This document shows positions 17,544 through 26,044 of a stretch of DNA of 64,000 nucleotides, in pieces. Source of the stretch: Pseudoleptotrichia goodfellowii (GTDB taxonomy: Bacteria; Fusobacteriota; Fusobacteriia; Fusobacteriales; Leptotrichiaceae). The position numbers were made by a program, and so were the translations under genes. The notes beneath the pieces were generated by a model that saw nothing but the letters and a program-made list of their open reading frames with translations, was not told the DNA's origin and searched no databases. The stretch covers positions 682,001 to 746,000 of the forward strand of contig NZ_AP019822.1 of the NCBI RefSeq assembly GCF_007990505.1. The letters are read 5' to 3'. Numbering within the stretch: position 1 is the first letter of the stretch; every line of letters starts with the position of its first letter.

Positions 17544-18166
17544 ATGAATAAATAGTTTTTGTAATTTTGGATAAATTTGCAGATTGGGAAGTAGTATTTT
17601 TATCTACAACTTTAAATAATAAAAGAGTTGCACGTGATTATATTGTCAAATATGCTTCAACAGATAAAGAAATAAAAACTTCTATGGGAAATTTAAAAGT
17701 CTTGCCGGATATGACTATAGATGAAATTTCTGACGATATAAAAGGAATAGTTTTAATAGGAGCTGACGGCTCATGGAGAAATTTGAATAATGAAATGAAT
17801 GATAAAATAATGAATCTTGTTCAAAGATTTAAAAAGAACGGAAAAGTAGTAGGTGCTATTTGTGATGCTGTGTATTATCTCGCTGTAAACGGTTTGTTAA
17901 ATGACTGCAAACATACAGCGAACAGCTTGGAAGAAATAGAAAATAATAAAAATTATAAAAATAGAGAAAATTATATTCAAACAGATGAGATTACGGCTGT
18001 AACTGACGGTAAAACAGTAACTGCTTCGGGAACTGCACCGTTTGGCTTTGCAGTAAATGTATTAAAAGTATTGGAAGATATTTCCGAGAAAAATATAAAT
18101 TTTTTAAAGGACATGTATACTGAAGGATTTACTAAAGCATTTGAAAAATATAATGAAATAAAATGA
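17544..18166 (+). pseudogene. DJ-1/PfpI family protein gene with an N-terminal frameshift
   Basis: AGGAGG precedes ATG 17544, which reads only MNK before TAG at 17553. Adding one A to the AAA at 17550-17552 restores MNKIVFVILDKFADWEVVF, the expected first strand of a DJ-1/PfpI protein, and joins the long open frame to 18166 (207 residues in all). The body is intact, with GIVLIGADGSW and VVGAICDAVYYLAVNGLL containing the nucleophile-elbow Cys (AICDA). A TTG at 17567 would start the remaining frame but has no ribosome site. Members act as glyoxalase/deglycase-like or protease-like stress proteins. True mutation or a sequencing deletion is undecided. Confidence 0.8.
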
Positions 18167-18179
18167 AAGGAAAAAAATT

Positions 18180-18644
18180 ATGAATTATGAAATAGTCGAA
18201 TTGGAAGGGAAAACATTGGTCGGATTAAAGATGAGAGTAAAAGATGATAAAACAATGTATGAGAAAATAGGAAATTTATGGAAAGATTTTTATTCACAGG
18301 ATAATGTTCAGGATAAAATAAATGATAATGCTGTTGCAGTTTATTATAATTATAATAATAAAAACGGTTTTGAATATGATTTTTTCATAGGAAATGAAGT
18401 AGAAAGCGGTAATGATAAAATTCCTGAAAATATGACAAAATTGGAAATATCAAAAGGGAAATATGCAAAATTTAAGATTTTCGGAAACCCGAAAAGAGAA
18501 GTTCCCAAATTTTGGCAGGAATTTTGGAAAGAATTCGGAAAAGAAACATCTGAAATAAGAGCATATACTTATGATTTTGAGGAATATGTGACGGGAAATG
18601 ATTACGAGAATACGGAGATAAATATTTATATTTCAATAAAGTAA
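18180..18644 (+). CDS. GyrI-like / effector-binding domain protein
   Basis: A 154-residue single-domain protein without a DNA-binding part. NYEIVELEGKTLVGLKMRV at the start, the middle YDFFIGNEVES and YAKFKIFGN, and the ending RAYTYDFEEY ... EINIYISIK match the GyrI-like/AraC effector-binding (SHS2) fold. This fold binds hydrophobic drugs or detoxifies some of them. AAAGGAAAA ribosome site. Located 13 bases after the DJ-1 gene and ahead of a ClbS-like gene, so this group looks like a small-molecule or electrophile defence cluster (inference). Confidence 0.8.
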   Translation: MNYEIVELEGKTLVGLKMRVKDDKTMYEKIGNLWKDFYSQDNVQDKINDNAVAVYYNYNNKNGFEYDFFIGNEVESGNDKIPENMTKLEISKGKYAKFKIFGNPKREVPKFWQEFWKEFGKETSEIRAYTYDFEEYVTGNDYENTEINIYISIK

Positions 18645-18709
18645 GAAAATTTGTGAGAATTTGTTGTGTAAACTTGAATAAATGAAAATTATGCTTGAGA
18701 GGTGCTAAA

Positions 18710-19246
18710 ATGGCAAGACCGACGACGAAAAAAGATTTATGTGAAGCGGCTGAAACGCAGTTTCAAAAACTGGAAAATCTCATAGACGGAATGAGTGAAG
18801 AAGAGCAAAAAGGAACATTTTTATTTGAGGATAGAGATAAAAATTTGCGGGATGTACTGATACATCTGTATGAATGGCACAATCTTGTTATAAATTTTGT
18901 AGAATCCAATATGAGAGGAAAAGAAAAAGGATTTTTCCCAGAGCCGTACAATTGGAAAACATATCCGAAATTAAATGTGGAATTTTGGGAAAAACATCAG
19001 AGTACTCCTTTGGAGAAAGCAAAAGAAATGTTAAAAAAGACTCATAAAAAGATAATGAAATTAATAGAAACTCGGACAAATGAAGAACTGTTTTCAAAGG
19101 GTATATACAAATGGACGAAAGGAAGTACACTCGGAGCATATTTCGTGAGTTCGACTTCGAGTCATTACAACTGGGCGATGAAAAAACTGAAAAAACATAT
19201 TAAAATGTTCAGGATTGAAAAAAATGAAAGAATAGAGGTTTTGTGA
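18710..19246 (+). CDS. ClbS/DfsB family four-helix-bundle protein
   Basis: 178 residues from ATG 18710 (GAGAGG upstream; an in-frame start five codons before lacks support). MARPTTKKDLCEAAETQFQK, the IDGMSEEEQ segment, RDVLIHLYEWHNLVINFV with its His/Glu pair, and LGAYFVSSTSSHYNWAMKKL are typical of ClbS/DfsB (formerly DUF1706) proteins of the DinB-like fold. The founding member ClbS hydrolyses the colibactin cyclopropane for self-protection; most relatives have unknown substrates. Third gene of the DJ-1/GyrI-like group. Confidence 0.85.
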   Translation: MARPTTKKDLCEAAETQFQKLENLIDGMSEEEQKGTFLFEDRDKNLRDVLIHLYEWHNLVINFVESNMRGKEKGFFPEPYNWKTYPKLNVEFWEKHQSTPLEKAKEMLKKTHKKIMKLIETRTNEELFSKGIYKWTKGSTLGAYFVSSTSSHYNWAMKKLKKHIKMFRIEKNERIEVL

Positions 19247-19282
19247 AACAAATTAAATTTTTTCTTTATATAACAGCTTTTA

Positions 19283-19297
19283 TTTGATATAATCAAA
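19283..19297 (+). promoter_or_regulatory. -10 region overlapped by palindrome TTTGATATAATCAAA
   Basis: A perfect 6-3-6 inverted repeat that contains the -10 TATAAT ahead of the lipoprotein gene. Its half-sites TTTGAT/ATCAAA equal those of the site at 15807-15819. Confidence 0.4.
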
Positions 19298-19322
19298 GAA
19301 AAGCATAAAGAAAGGAAAAAAT

Positions 19323-20090
19323 ATGAATTTTAGAAAAATTTTAAAATTATCATTGGTTACGTTGATTATTTTTATTGTTCAAAGTTGTATAACAGTAGAA
19401 ACTGATATGAAAGTAAATTCGGACTTTTCGGGGAGTACAAATTCAAAAATAGCAATAGTCAAAGGTGTAATAACTGAAGAGCAACTGAAAATTGAAATTT
19501 CCAAATTGGGAATTGAAAAATATACATTGAAAAAAGAGAAAAGCAGCGATGAGCAGACAGATAGATACAGTGTGGATATAAACTGGAAAACTGAAGAAGA
19601 TTTGAAAAAAATACTGAAATTTATCGGATCAGGAGGAATGGACTTAAGCACTGCAGAAAGCTCGGCGGGTAAACAGGGAACAGATACAAACAAAAAAGCC
19701 GAAACAGAACCGGCTAAAATATTTACAAAGGAAAAAGGCGAAGTAATCGTAGATATGGGCACATCGAAGATTGCAAGACTTACTGTAAAAGTAGACGGAA
19801 AAATAATTCCTGAGGAAAATCAGTCGGGAACTGTGTCCGAATCCAAAAAAGAAATAACTTTTTATCAGGGCGATCAGGTACATTTTAAATATAAAACAGG
19901 CGGAGGATTGTTCGAGAATGCTGTAAAAATAGTTCTCGGATTAGTAATACTGGCAATATTGGGATTGATAGGAAAAAATGTACTTTCAAAATCCAAAAAG
20001 AAAAATGAAAATTCCGAAGAAACTGATAAAACTGTTGCAGTTGAAGAAGTTGAAATTGTTGAAGAAAATAGTAATAATGAGGAGAAATAA
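19323..20090 (+). CDS. Lipoprotein with C-terminal membrane segment (LppM-like)
   Basis: 255 residues. The signal peptide ends in lipobox IVQSC, and the mature start CITVETDMKVNSDFSG resembles LppM/DUF3153 proteins (secreted beta-rich lipoproteins with an ITEEQL...-type helix). A membrane helix (about 203-224, IVLGLVILAILGLIG) is followed by a Lys/Glu-rich tail. It is therefore probably anchored at both ends in the inner membrane. Function unknown. AAAGGAAAA ribosome site. Followed by its own terminator. Confidence 0.7.
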   Translation: MNFRKILKLSLVTLIIFIVQSCITVETDMKVNSDFSGSTNSKIAIVKGVITEEQLKIEISKLGIEKYTLKKEKSSDEQTDRYSVDINWKTEEDLKKILKFIGSGGMDLSTAESSAGKQGTDTNKKAETEPAKIFTKEKGEVIVDMGTSKIARLTVKVDGKIIPEENQSGTVSESKKEITFYQGDQVHFKYKTGGGLFENAVKIVLGLVILAILGLIGKNVLSKSKKKNENSEETDKTVAVEEVEIVEENSNNEEK

Positions 20091-20153
20091 AATATAAATC
20101 ATATAAAAAATCTGGTTTTTTGTGCTAATTATTTATATAGCTAATATGGTAAT

Positions 20154-20185
20154 GAGGAGTATAACTAATTTTACTCCTCTTTTTT
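20154..20185 (+). terminator. Rho-independent terminator
   Basis: GAGGAGTA / TACTCCTC stem with a 10-base loop and a T6 tail, after the LppM-like gene. Confidence 0.85.
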
Positions 20186-20218
20186 GTTTTCAATTTCTGA
20201 AAATCATTTTCAAAAATA

Positions 20219-20253
20219 CTTCCATTTATTAAAAAATAGGTTATAATTATAAC
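20219..20253 (+). promoter_or_regulatory. Mur operon promoter with palindrome GTTATAATTATAAC
   Basis: TATAAT at 20242-20247 lies within a perfect 14-bp palindrome (20240-20253); the -35 is poor (CTTCCA, 20219-20224). A weak promoter with a symmetric box over its -10 fits repression by the RpiR-type regulator encoded second in the operon (inference). Confidence 0.45.
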
Positions 20254-20271
20254 AGAGGGAGTGATTAAGAA

Positions 20272-21192
20272 ATGATAGATTTAAGCAAATTATCGACAGA
20301 ACAGAACAATCCGAACAGCAAGAATATTGAGCTACAGGACAGTTACGAAATTGTAAAAAGGATAAATGAAGAAGATAAAAAGGTCGCGTTTTGTGTGGAA
20401 AAAGAGCTTCCGAATATTTCAAAACTGATAGATGCCATAATGTCAAGGTATAAGGAAGAAACAAGAATAGTGTATGTAGGAGCGGGAACATCGGGAAGGC
20501 TCGGAATACTTGATGCTTCCGAATGTCCGCCAACATACGGCGTTTCTTTTGAAAAAGTTCAGGGAATAATAGCGGGAGGAAATGAAGCTATATTTAAAGC
20601 CCGTGAAAATGCCGAAGATAGCAAAGAAGAGGGAAAACAGGATCTGATAAATATAAATCTGACTGAAAATGATGTAGTCATAGGATTGGCAGCTTCGGGC
20701 AGAACTCCTTACGTACTGGGAGCCATAGAATATGCGAATAGTATAGGAGCGGTAACAGGCAGTATTACTTGTTCTGAAAATTCGGAACTGTCAAAAGTAA
20801 GTCAATATCCGATAGAAGTTACTGTGGGACCTGAAATTGTTACGGGATCTACGAGGATGAAAGCCGGAACTGCACAAAAAATGATACTTAATATGATTTC
20901 CACAACGGTTATGATAAAGATAGGAAAAGTATTTTCAGGATATATGGTAGATGTTAAAACTTCCAATCAGAAACTGGTCGAGAGAGCCAAAAGAATAATA
21001 ATGAATACTACAGGTAGCGATTACGAAACGACGAGTCGGGTTTTAGCTAAAGCATCAAATGAAGTGAAAACAGCCATAGCTATGATACTTTTGAGTCTGG
21101 ATAAAGAAACGGCGAAAGAAAAACTGAAAGAATATAATAATAACGTAGCGAGGTTAATACATGAGTATTCTCATAAAATTGAGAGAAAATAA
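20272..21192 (+). CDS. murQ: N-acetylmuramic acid 6-phosphate etherase
   Basis: A 306-residue SIS-domain lyase that cleaves the D-lactyl ether of MurNAc-6-phosphate to give GlcNAc-6-phosphate. Diagnostic stretches: VYVGAGTSGRLGILDASECP (sugar-phosphate loop), GIIAGGNEA, GLAASGRTPYVLGAIEYA and GSTRMKAGTAQKMILNM. Length is standard. First gene of the MurNAc-utilisation operon. Its last 32 bases overlap the start of the regulator gene. Confidence 0.97.
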   Translation: MIDLSKLSTEQNNPNSKNIELQDSYEIVKRINEEDKKVAFCVEKELPNISKLIDAIMSRYKEETRIVYVGAGTSGRLGILDASECPPTYGVSFEKVQGIIAGGNEAIFKARENAEDSKEEGKQDLININLTENDVVIGLAASGRTPYVLGAIEYANSIGAVTGSITCSENSELSKVSQYPIEVTVGPEIVTGSTRMKAGTAQKMILNMISTTVMIKIGKVFSGYMVDVKTSNQKLVERAKRIIMNTTGSDYETTSRVLAKASNEVKTAIAMILLSLDKETAKEKLKEYNNNVARLIHEYSHKIERK

Positions 21193-21997
21193 AGATTTTA
21201 CGGCAAATGAAGAAGATATTGCAAAATATATAATAAAAAATTTCAGAAATATAAGGGAACTGGATACAAATATTATTGCTGCGAAAACCTATACAAGCAA
21301 TGCCAGTGTTACGAGAATGTGCAAGAAAATAGGATTTAACGGTTTTCAGGATTTTAAAATGAAAATGATTGAGGAAGTCGTCAGCCTTGAAAATCAGGAA
21401 ATTAATTTTGAGAACAGTGATATTGACAAAAAGGACAGTACGACAATAATTATCGAGAAACTGAATAAGTTAAGTATAAGTTCTTTACAGGAAACAAAGC
21501 TTTTACAGGAAGTTTCAATGATAGACAGTGTAGTGGATCTGATTACCGAAAAAGAAGTTATTGATTTTTACGGAATAGGAGCTTCTCATATAGTTTGTCT
21601 TGATGCACAGTATAAATTTATGAGAGCAGGAAAGATTGTAAATACATTTGAAGGCTCTGATTTGCAACATGTTCAGGCGGTAAACAGCAATTTAAAACAT
21701 TTGGCAATATTGATTTCATATTCGGGATTGACAAAGGAAATTCTGGATATAGCCGAAATACTTCAGGAAAAAGAAATAGAAACCGTTTCCATAACAGGAT
21801 ACGGAAATAACAAACTTGTAAAGAAATGTAAATATAATTTGTATGTTACTTCAAGAGAAGCATTAATCAGAAGTGCAGCTATTTATTCGAGAATATCAAT
21901 GTTGAATTTGATAGATGTACTTTATTTCGTGTATTACAATAAAAATTATGATTATGTTTCAGAAAAAATAATAAAAACTAAAATAAATAAAATTTAA
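21161..21997 (+). CDS. murR: MurR/RpiR-family transcriptional regulator
   Basis: 278 residues: N-terminal RpiR helix-turn-helix (about 1-77: NEEDIAKYIIKNF, AAKTYTSNASVTRMCKKIGF, GFQDFKMKM) and a SIS sugar-phosphate-binding domain (about 110-250: IDFYGIGASHIVCLDAQYKF, LISYSGLTKEILDIAEIL). It overlaps murQ by 32 bases and precedes murP, so it is very probably the local repressor responding to MurNAc-6-phosphate. The symbol is given by context. Confidence 0.9.
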   Translation: MSILIKLRENKDFTANEEDIAKYIIKNFRNIRELDTNIIAAKTYTSNASVTRMCKKIGFNGFQDFKMKMIEEVVSLENQEINFENSDIDKKDSTTIIIEKLNKLSISSLQETKLLQEVSMIDSVVDLITEKEVIDFYGIGASHIVCLDAQYKFMRAGKIVNTFEGSDLQHVQAVNSNLKHLAILISYSGLTKEILDIAEILQEKEIETVSITGYGNNKLVKKCKYNLYVTSREALIRSAAIYSRISMLNLIDVLYFVYYNKNYDYVSEKIIKTKINKI

Positions 21998-22015
21998 GAA
22001 AAGGAGAAGAAGATT

Positions 22016-23428
22016 ATGGATGCTAAAAAAACGGCGAAAGAAATTTATGATATTTTAGGCGGTAGAGAAAATATCGTTTCAAATGCAGTGTGTATGACGA
22101 GATTAAGAGTAAAAGTCAGAAAAGATCCTGATTTAGCAGAATTGAAAAAAGTTGAAGGTGTATTGAATGTAGTAGAAGCAGATACTTTGCAAATAGTTTT
22201 GGGACCAGGAAAAGTAAATTCCGTAGGTCAGGAATTTTCAAAATTGACAGGGATTTCTTTAGGATTCTCGGACGACAACGTGGAAGACGTGGCGAAAGAA
22301 AATAAAAAGGTTAATAAGCAGAAACATGACGGACCTGTTCAGAGATTTCTTCAAAAAATAGCAAATATATTTGTTCCTCTGTTACCGGGAATAATAGCGG
22401 CAGGGCTTATAATGGGAATTACCAATGTAATAAATGTTACTACTAAAAATGCTTATAATACAATGTGGTGGTTTGCTGCAATAAAAAGTTTGGGATTTGT
22501 AATGTTCGGTTATCTTGCTATATATGTAGGTATGAATGCCGCAAAAGAATTTGGCGGTACTGCGGTACTTGGAGGAATAATCGGTGCTTTATTTATTGCA
22601 AATGATAAACTTCCTTTACTTGCAAAAACAGGAGATGCGGGGATTATATTACCTATTACAAATAAACCTTTTACTCCCGGTATAGGAGGATTACTTGCGG
22701 CACTGTTCATGGGAATGATAGTGGCATATTTGGAAAAACAGATAAGAAAAATAATACCTTCTATGCTTGATACATTTTTAACACCGCTATTGACACTGAT
22801 AATAAGTGTATTTATAGCTTTACTTATAATACAACCGTTAGGAACAGGTATAACAAAAGGAATATATGTTATTCTTGACTTTGTATATAATAAATTGGGA
22901 TTATTAGGCGGATATATTTTGGCAGCAGGATTCCTTCCTTTAGTTTCTGTAGGATTACACCAGGCATTGACTCCTATACACGTATTGCTTAACAATCCTG
23001 ACGGTCCGACAAAAGGTATTAACTATTTATTGCCTATATTAATGATGGCAGGAGGAGGACAGGTCGGTGCAGGACTTGCTATATATGTAAAAACAAAAAA
23101 TGAAAAACTTAGAACTATGGTAAGAAATGCTCTTCCTGTAGGAATATTAGGAATAGGAGAACCTTTAATGTATGCGGTAACTTTACCTTTAGGGAAACCT
23201 TTTATTACAGCATGTTTAGGTTCAGGATTAGGAGGATTTTTAGCAGCATTATTCCACTTGGGTACTATATCTCAAGGAGTTTCGGGATTGTTCGGATTAT
23301 TAATAGTTGTTCCGGGAACATGGATTTTCTTTATAATAGCAATGTTGGGAGCATATGCAGGAGGATTTGTATTAACATATTTCTTTGGAGTGGATGACGA
23401 AAGAATAGAAGAAATATACGGAGAGTGA
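22016..23428 (+). CDS. murP: PTS system N-acetylmuramic acid transporter, EIIBC
   Basis: 470 residues. The EIIB domain (about 1-85) has the phosphorylated Cys in NAVCMTRLRVKV. The EIIC domain (about 110-460) has about ten membrane segments with SVGLHQALTPIHVLLNNPDG and GILGIGEPLMYAVTLPLGKP, characteristic of the glucose/sucrose-MurNAc-type EIIC. There is no EIIA domain, so phosphate must come from a EIIA encoded elsewhere. Takes up MurNAc as the 6-phosphate, the substrate of MurQ. AAAGGAG precedes the ATG. Confidence 0.95.
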   Translation: MDAKKTAKEIYDILGGRENIVSNAVCMTRLRVKVRKDPDLAELKKVEGVLNVVEADTLQIVLGPGKVNSVGQEFSKLTGISLGFSDDNVEDVAKENKKVNKQKHDGPVQRFLQKIANIFVPLLPGIIAAGLIMGITNVINVTTKNAYNTMWWFAAIKSLGFVMFGYLAIYVGMNAAKEFGGTAVLGGIIGALFIANDKLPLLAKTGDAGIILPITNKPFTPGIGGLLAALFMGMIVAYLEKQIRKIIPSMLDTFLTPLLTLIISVFIALLIIQPLGTGITKGIYVILDFVYNKLGLLGGYILAAGFLPLVSVGLHQALTPIHVLLNNPDGPTKGINYLLPILMMAGGGQVGAGLAIYVKTKNEKLRTMVRNALPVGILGIGEPLMYAVTLPLGKPFITACLGSGLGGFLAALFHLGTISQGVSGLFGLLIVVPGTWIFFIIAMLGAYAGGFVLTYFFGVDDERIEEIYGE

Positions 23429-23432
23429 TATT

Positions 23433-24221
23433 ATGAAAAAAATATTATTAGTATTATTTGGTATCTGTTCTTTTATAACTTTCCCTTTTACCGAAGTAAA
23501 TACAAAAGTATACAGTAAAGCCATGAAAAAAGATGTTCCGATAACGGTAGTTCTGCCGAACGGATATTCAAACAGCAAAAAATATAATACAATCTACGTT
23601 TTACATGGATGGTCGGGGTCAAACAAAAATTATCCCGAAAAAACTTCCATAGGAAAATTATCCGATGAGTTTGGTATTGTCTATATTTCTCCTGACGGAA
23701 ATTACGACAGCTGGTATATAGACAGTCCTTTGAAAAAAGACTCGAAATATTATACTTTCGTGTCGAAAGAACTGGTGGAATATGTAGACAACAATTATTC
23801 CGTTTATAAAGAAAAAGAGCACAGAGCAATAACAGGATTGAGCATGGGAGGATTCGGAGCCTTTTACATCGGGATAAAAAATCAGAATGTTTTCGGAAAT
23901 ATTGGAAGCATGAGTGGCGGAATGGATCCTGAGCAGTATAAGGGAAACTGGGGAATAGACAAAGTTCTTAACAGCAACTGGTTCGAATACAATATAAAAG
24001 ACATAGCTCATCAGCTTATAGGAACAAAATCAAACATAATAATAGATTGCGGAGTGGATGATTTCTTTATACAGCCTAACAGAGAGTTACATAAAAAACT
24101 TCTTGATTTGAATATAAAACACGATTATATTGAAAGGGACGGAGCACACAGCTGGGCTTACTGGGATAATTCCATAAAATACCAGACATTTTTCTTTAAT
24201 CAGAAATTTAACGGTAAGTAA
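23433..24221 (+). CDS. Secreted putative esterase (esterase-D/tributyrin-esterase fold)
   Basis: 262 residues with a cleavable signal peptide (ILLVLFGICSFITFPFT). The alpha/beta-hydrolase signature is clear: YVLHGWSGSNKNY (oxyanion region), ITGLSMGGFGAFYIG with nucleophile Ser, a late Asp (DCGVDDFF) and His (GAHSWAYW). Begins 4 bases after murP, so cotranscribed. In this operon it may remove ester groups (for example O-acetyl) from wall fragments in the periplasm before uptake. That is inference. Confidence 0.85.
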   Translation: MKKILLVLFGICSFITFPFTEVNTKVYSKAMKKDVPITVVLPNGYSNSKKYNTIYVLHGWSGSNKNYPEKTSIGKLSDEFGIVYISPDGNYDSWYIDSPLKKDSKYYTFVSKELVEYVDNNYSVYKEKEHRAITGLSMGGFGAFYIGIKNQNVFGNIGSMSGGMDPEQYKGNWGIDKVLNSNWFEYNIKDIAHQLIGTKSNIIIDCGVDDFFIQPNRELHKKLLDLNIKHDYIERDGAHSWAYWDNSIKYQTFFFNQKFNGK

Positions 24222-24232
24222 GGAGGCGGATA

Positions 24233-26029
24233 ATGAAAAAGACATTATTGATTTTACTTAATATGTTAATATTTTTAAATGTATTTTCCTATCAGATAGA
24301 GAAAAGTTTTCCTGTGGATAAAGACAGTTTTGATGATTCAATATTGACAAATGACATGCTTGAGTTTAAAGCCTTTAAAAATCAGGGATATATCATTTTG
24401 GATTATGAAGGACTGAATCATGCAGATATTTATATAAACGGAGTAAAGCTGAAAACTGATGATTTAAAAGGAAAAGGTACGGCAAAAATAGATATTTCAA
24501 AAATGACGAAAAATGATAAAAATATCTTTCAGATTAGTAACCTGGAAGGAAAAGTAAATGTAAAAATACCTTATCCGACAGTTACTGAAAATAAAAAAAT
24601 AAAATCTTATAACAGTGAAACAATAAAATTTTTGGATGAGTTTGTGCAGGCGGAAATTAAAGCGGGATTGCCTTCGGCACAAATAGCGGTAATAAAAGAC
24701 GGAAATCTGGAAATTTTGTCGAGTTACGGATATGTAAATAATTATAATCAGGATGGAAGCGAAATAAAGGATAAAATAAAAGTTACCGATGAAACGGTTT
24801 ATGATTTGGCAAGTAATACAAAAATGTACGCTACAAACTACGCTATAATGAAACTTGTTTCAGAGAAAAAATTGAATCTGGATGATTATGTTTATAAATT
24901 TTATCCCGAATTTACAGGAAATAATAAAGAAAAAGTTCAAATAAGCGATTTATTAAAACATCAGGCGGGATTTCCTCCGGATCCTCAGTATTTTAATGAT
25001 AAATACGATAAAGATGACGGCATACCTAACGGGAAAAACGATTTGTATGCCATAGGTAAAGAAAATGTCAGAAAAGCTATTATGAAAACACCTTTGATAT
25101 ATGAGCCTAAAACTTCTACAAAATATTCGGATGTGGATTATATGCTTTTAGGACTTATTGTTGAAAAAGTTACTTCAAAAGACCTGGATACTTATTTGAA
25201 AGAGAATTTTTACAATAAGCTTAATTTGAAAAAAACGACTTTCAATCCTTTGAAATACGGTATAGCTAAAAACGTTGCGGCAGCAACGGAATTGAACGGT
25301 AATACCAGAGATAACACTATCGATTTTGTGAATGCGAGAAAATATACTATTCAAGGGGAAGTTCACGATGAAAAAGCCTATTATTCAATGGGCGGAGTGT
25401 CGGGACATGCAGGATTGTTTTCCAATGCTTATGAATTGGCGAAATTAGCACAGATTATTGTAAATGAAGGCGGATATGACAATATTAAGTTTTTTGATAA
25501 AACAACGTTGGATAATTTTATAAAACCAAAAGATATAAATGCAAGTTACGGACTCGGTTGGAGAAGACAGGGAGATTTTAACTATAAATGGGCATTTTCG
25601 GGATTAGCTTCGAAAGAAACTGTAGGGCATACAGGTTGGACAGGAACGCTTACAGTTATAGAGCCGTCACAAAATCTCGTTATAGTTTTATTGACCAATG
25701 CAAAAAATTCGAGAGTTATAGATCCTGCTAAAAAGCCTAACGATTTTTACGGAAATCATTATTACACTACAAATTACGGTGTAATAAGTTCGATAATAAT
25801 AGATGCTTATTCCAATATGAATAATAAAAAAGATACAAATTTGAGAATGAACGGTATTTTAGAAGATTTAATAAACGGAAAATACAATTTGATAAAAAGC
25901 GATTCCGATTATAAAAATTCTGCCGATATAAAAGATACTGCAGAGTTAATAAATTTGTTGGAAAAAAGAACAGGGAAATTAAATTCTGAATATCAGAAAA
26001 TGAGAGAAGAACTTCAGAAAATGCAGTAA
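24233..26029 (+). CDS. Secreted beta-lactamase-fold serine hydrolase (AmiE/PBP4*-like)
   Basis: 598 residues: signal peptide (about 1-20), a small beta domain (about 20-120), then a class C beta-lactamase-like domain. The Ser-x-x-Lys pair is S194-N-T-K197 (DLASNTKMYATNYAIMKL), followed by a LLKHQAGFPPD motif, KYSDVDYMLLGLIVEKV (Tyr of the YxN position followed by Ser-Asp), and GVSGHAGLFSNAYELAKLAQ. Bacillus MurNAc clusters contain a related enzyme, AmiE (YbbE), that removes peptides from MurNAc. The same role is plausible here but not shown. Starts 11 bases after the esterase. Confidence 0.82.
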   Translation: MKKTLLILLNMLIFLNVFSYQIEKSFPVDKDSFDDSILTNDMLEFKAFKNQGYIILDYEGLNHADIYINGVKLKTDDLKGKGTAKIDISKMTKNDKNIFQISNLEGKVNVKIPYPTVTENKKIKSYNSETIKFLDEFVQAEIKAGLPSAQIAVIKDGNLEILSSYGYVNNYNQDGSEIKDKIKVTDETVYDLASNTKMYATNYAIMKLVSEKKLNLDDYVYKFYPEFTGNNKEKVQISDLLKHQAGFPPDPQYFNDKYDKDDGIPNGKNDLYAIGKENVRKAIMKTPLIYEPKTSTKYSDVDYMLLGLIVEKVTSKDLDTYLKENFYNKLNLKKTTFNPLKYGIAKNVAAATELNGNTRDNTIDFVNARKYTIQGEVHDEKAYYSMGGVSGHAGLFSNAYELAKLAQIIVNEGGYDNIKFFDKTTLDNFIKPKDINASYGLGWRRQGDFNYKWAFSGLASKETVGHTGWTGTLTVIEPSQNLVIVLLTNAKNSRVIDPAKKPNDFYGNHYYTTNYGVISSIIIDAYSNMNNKKDTNLRMNGILEDLINGKYNLIKSDSDYKNSADIKDTAELINLLEKRTGKLNSEYQKMREELQKMQ

Positions 26030-26044
26030 GATAGGAAAATAAGT

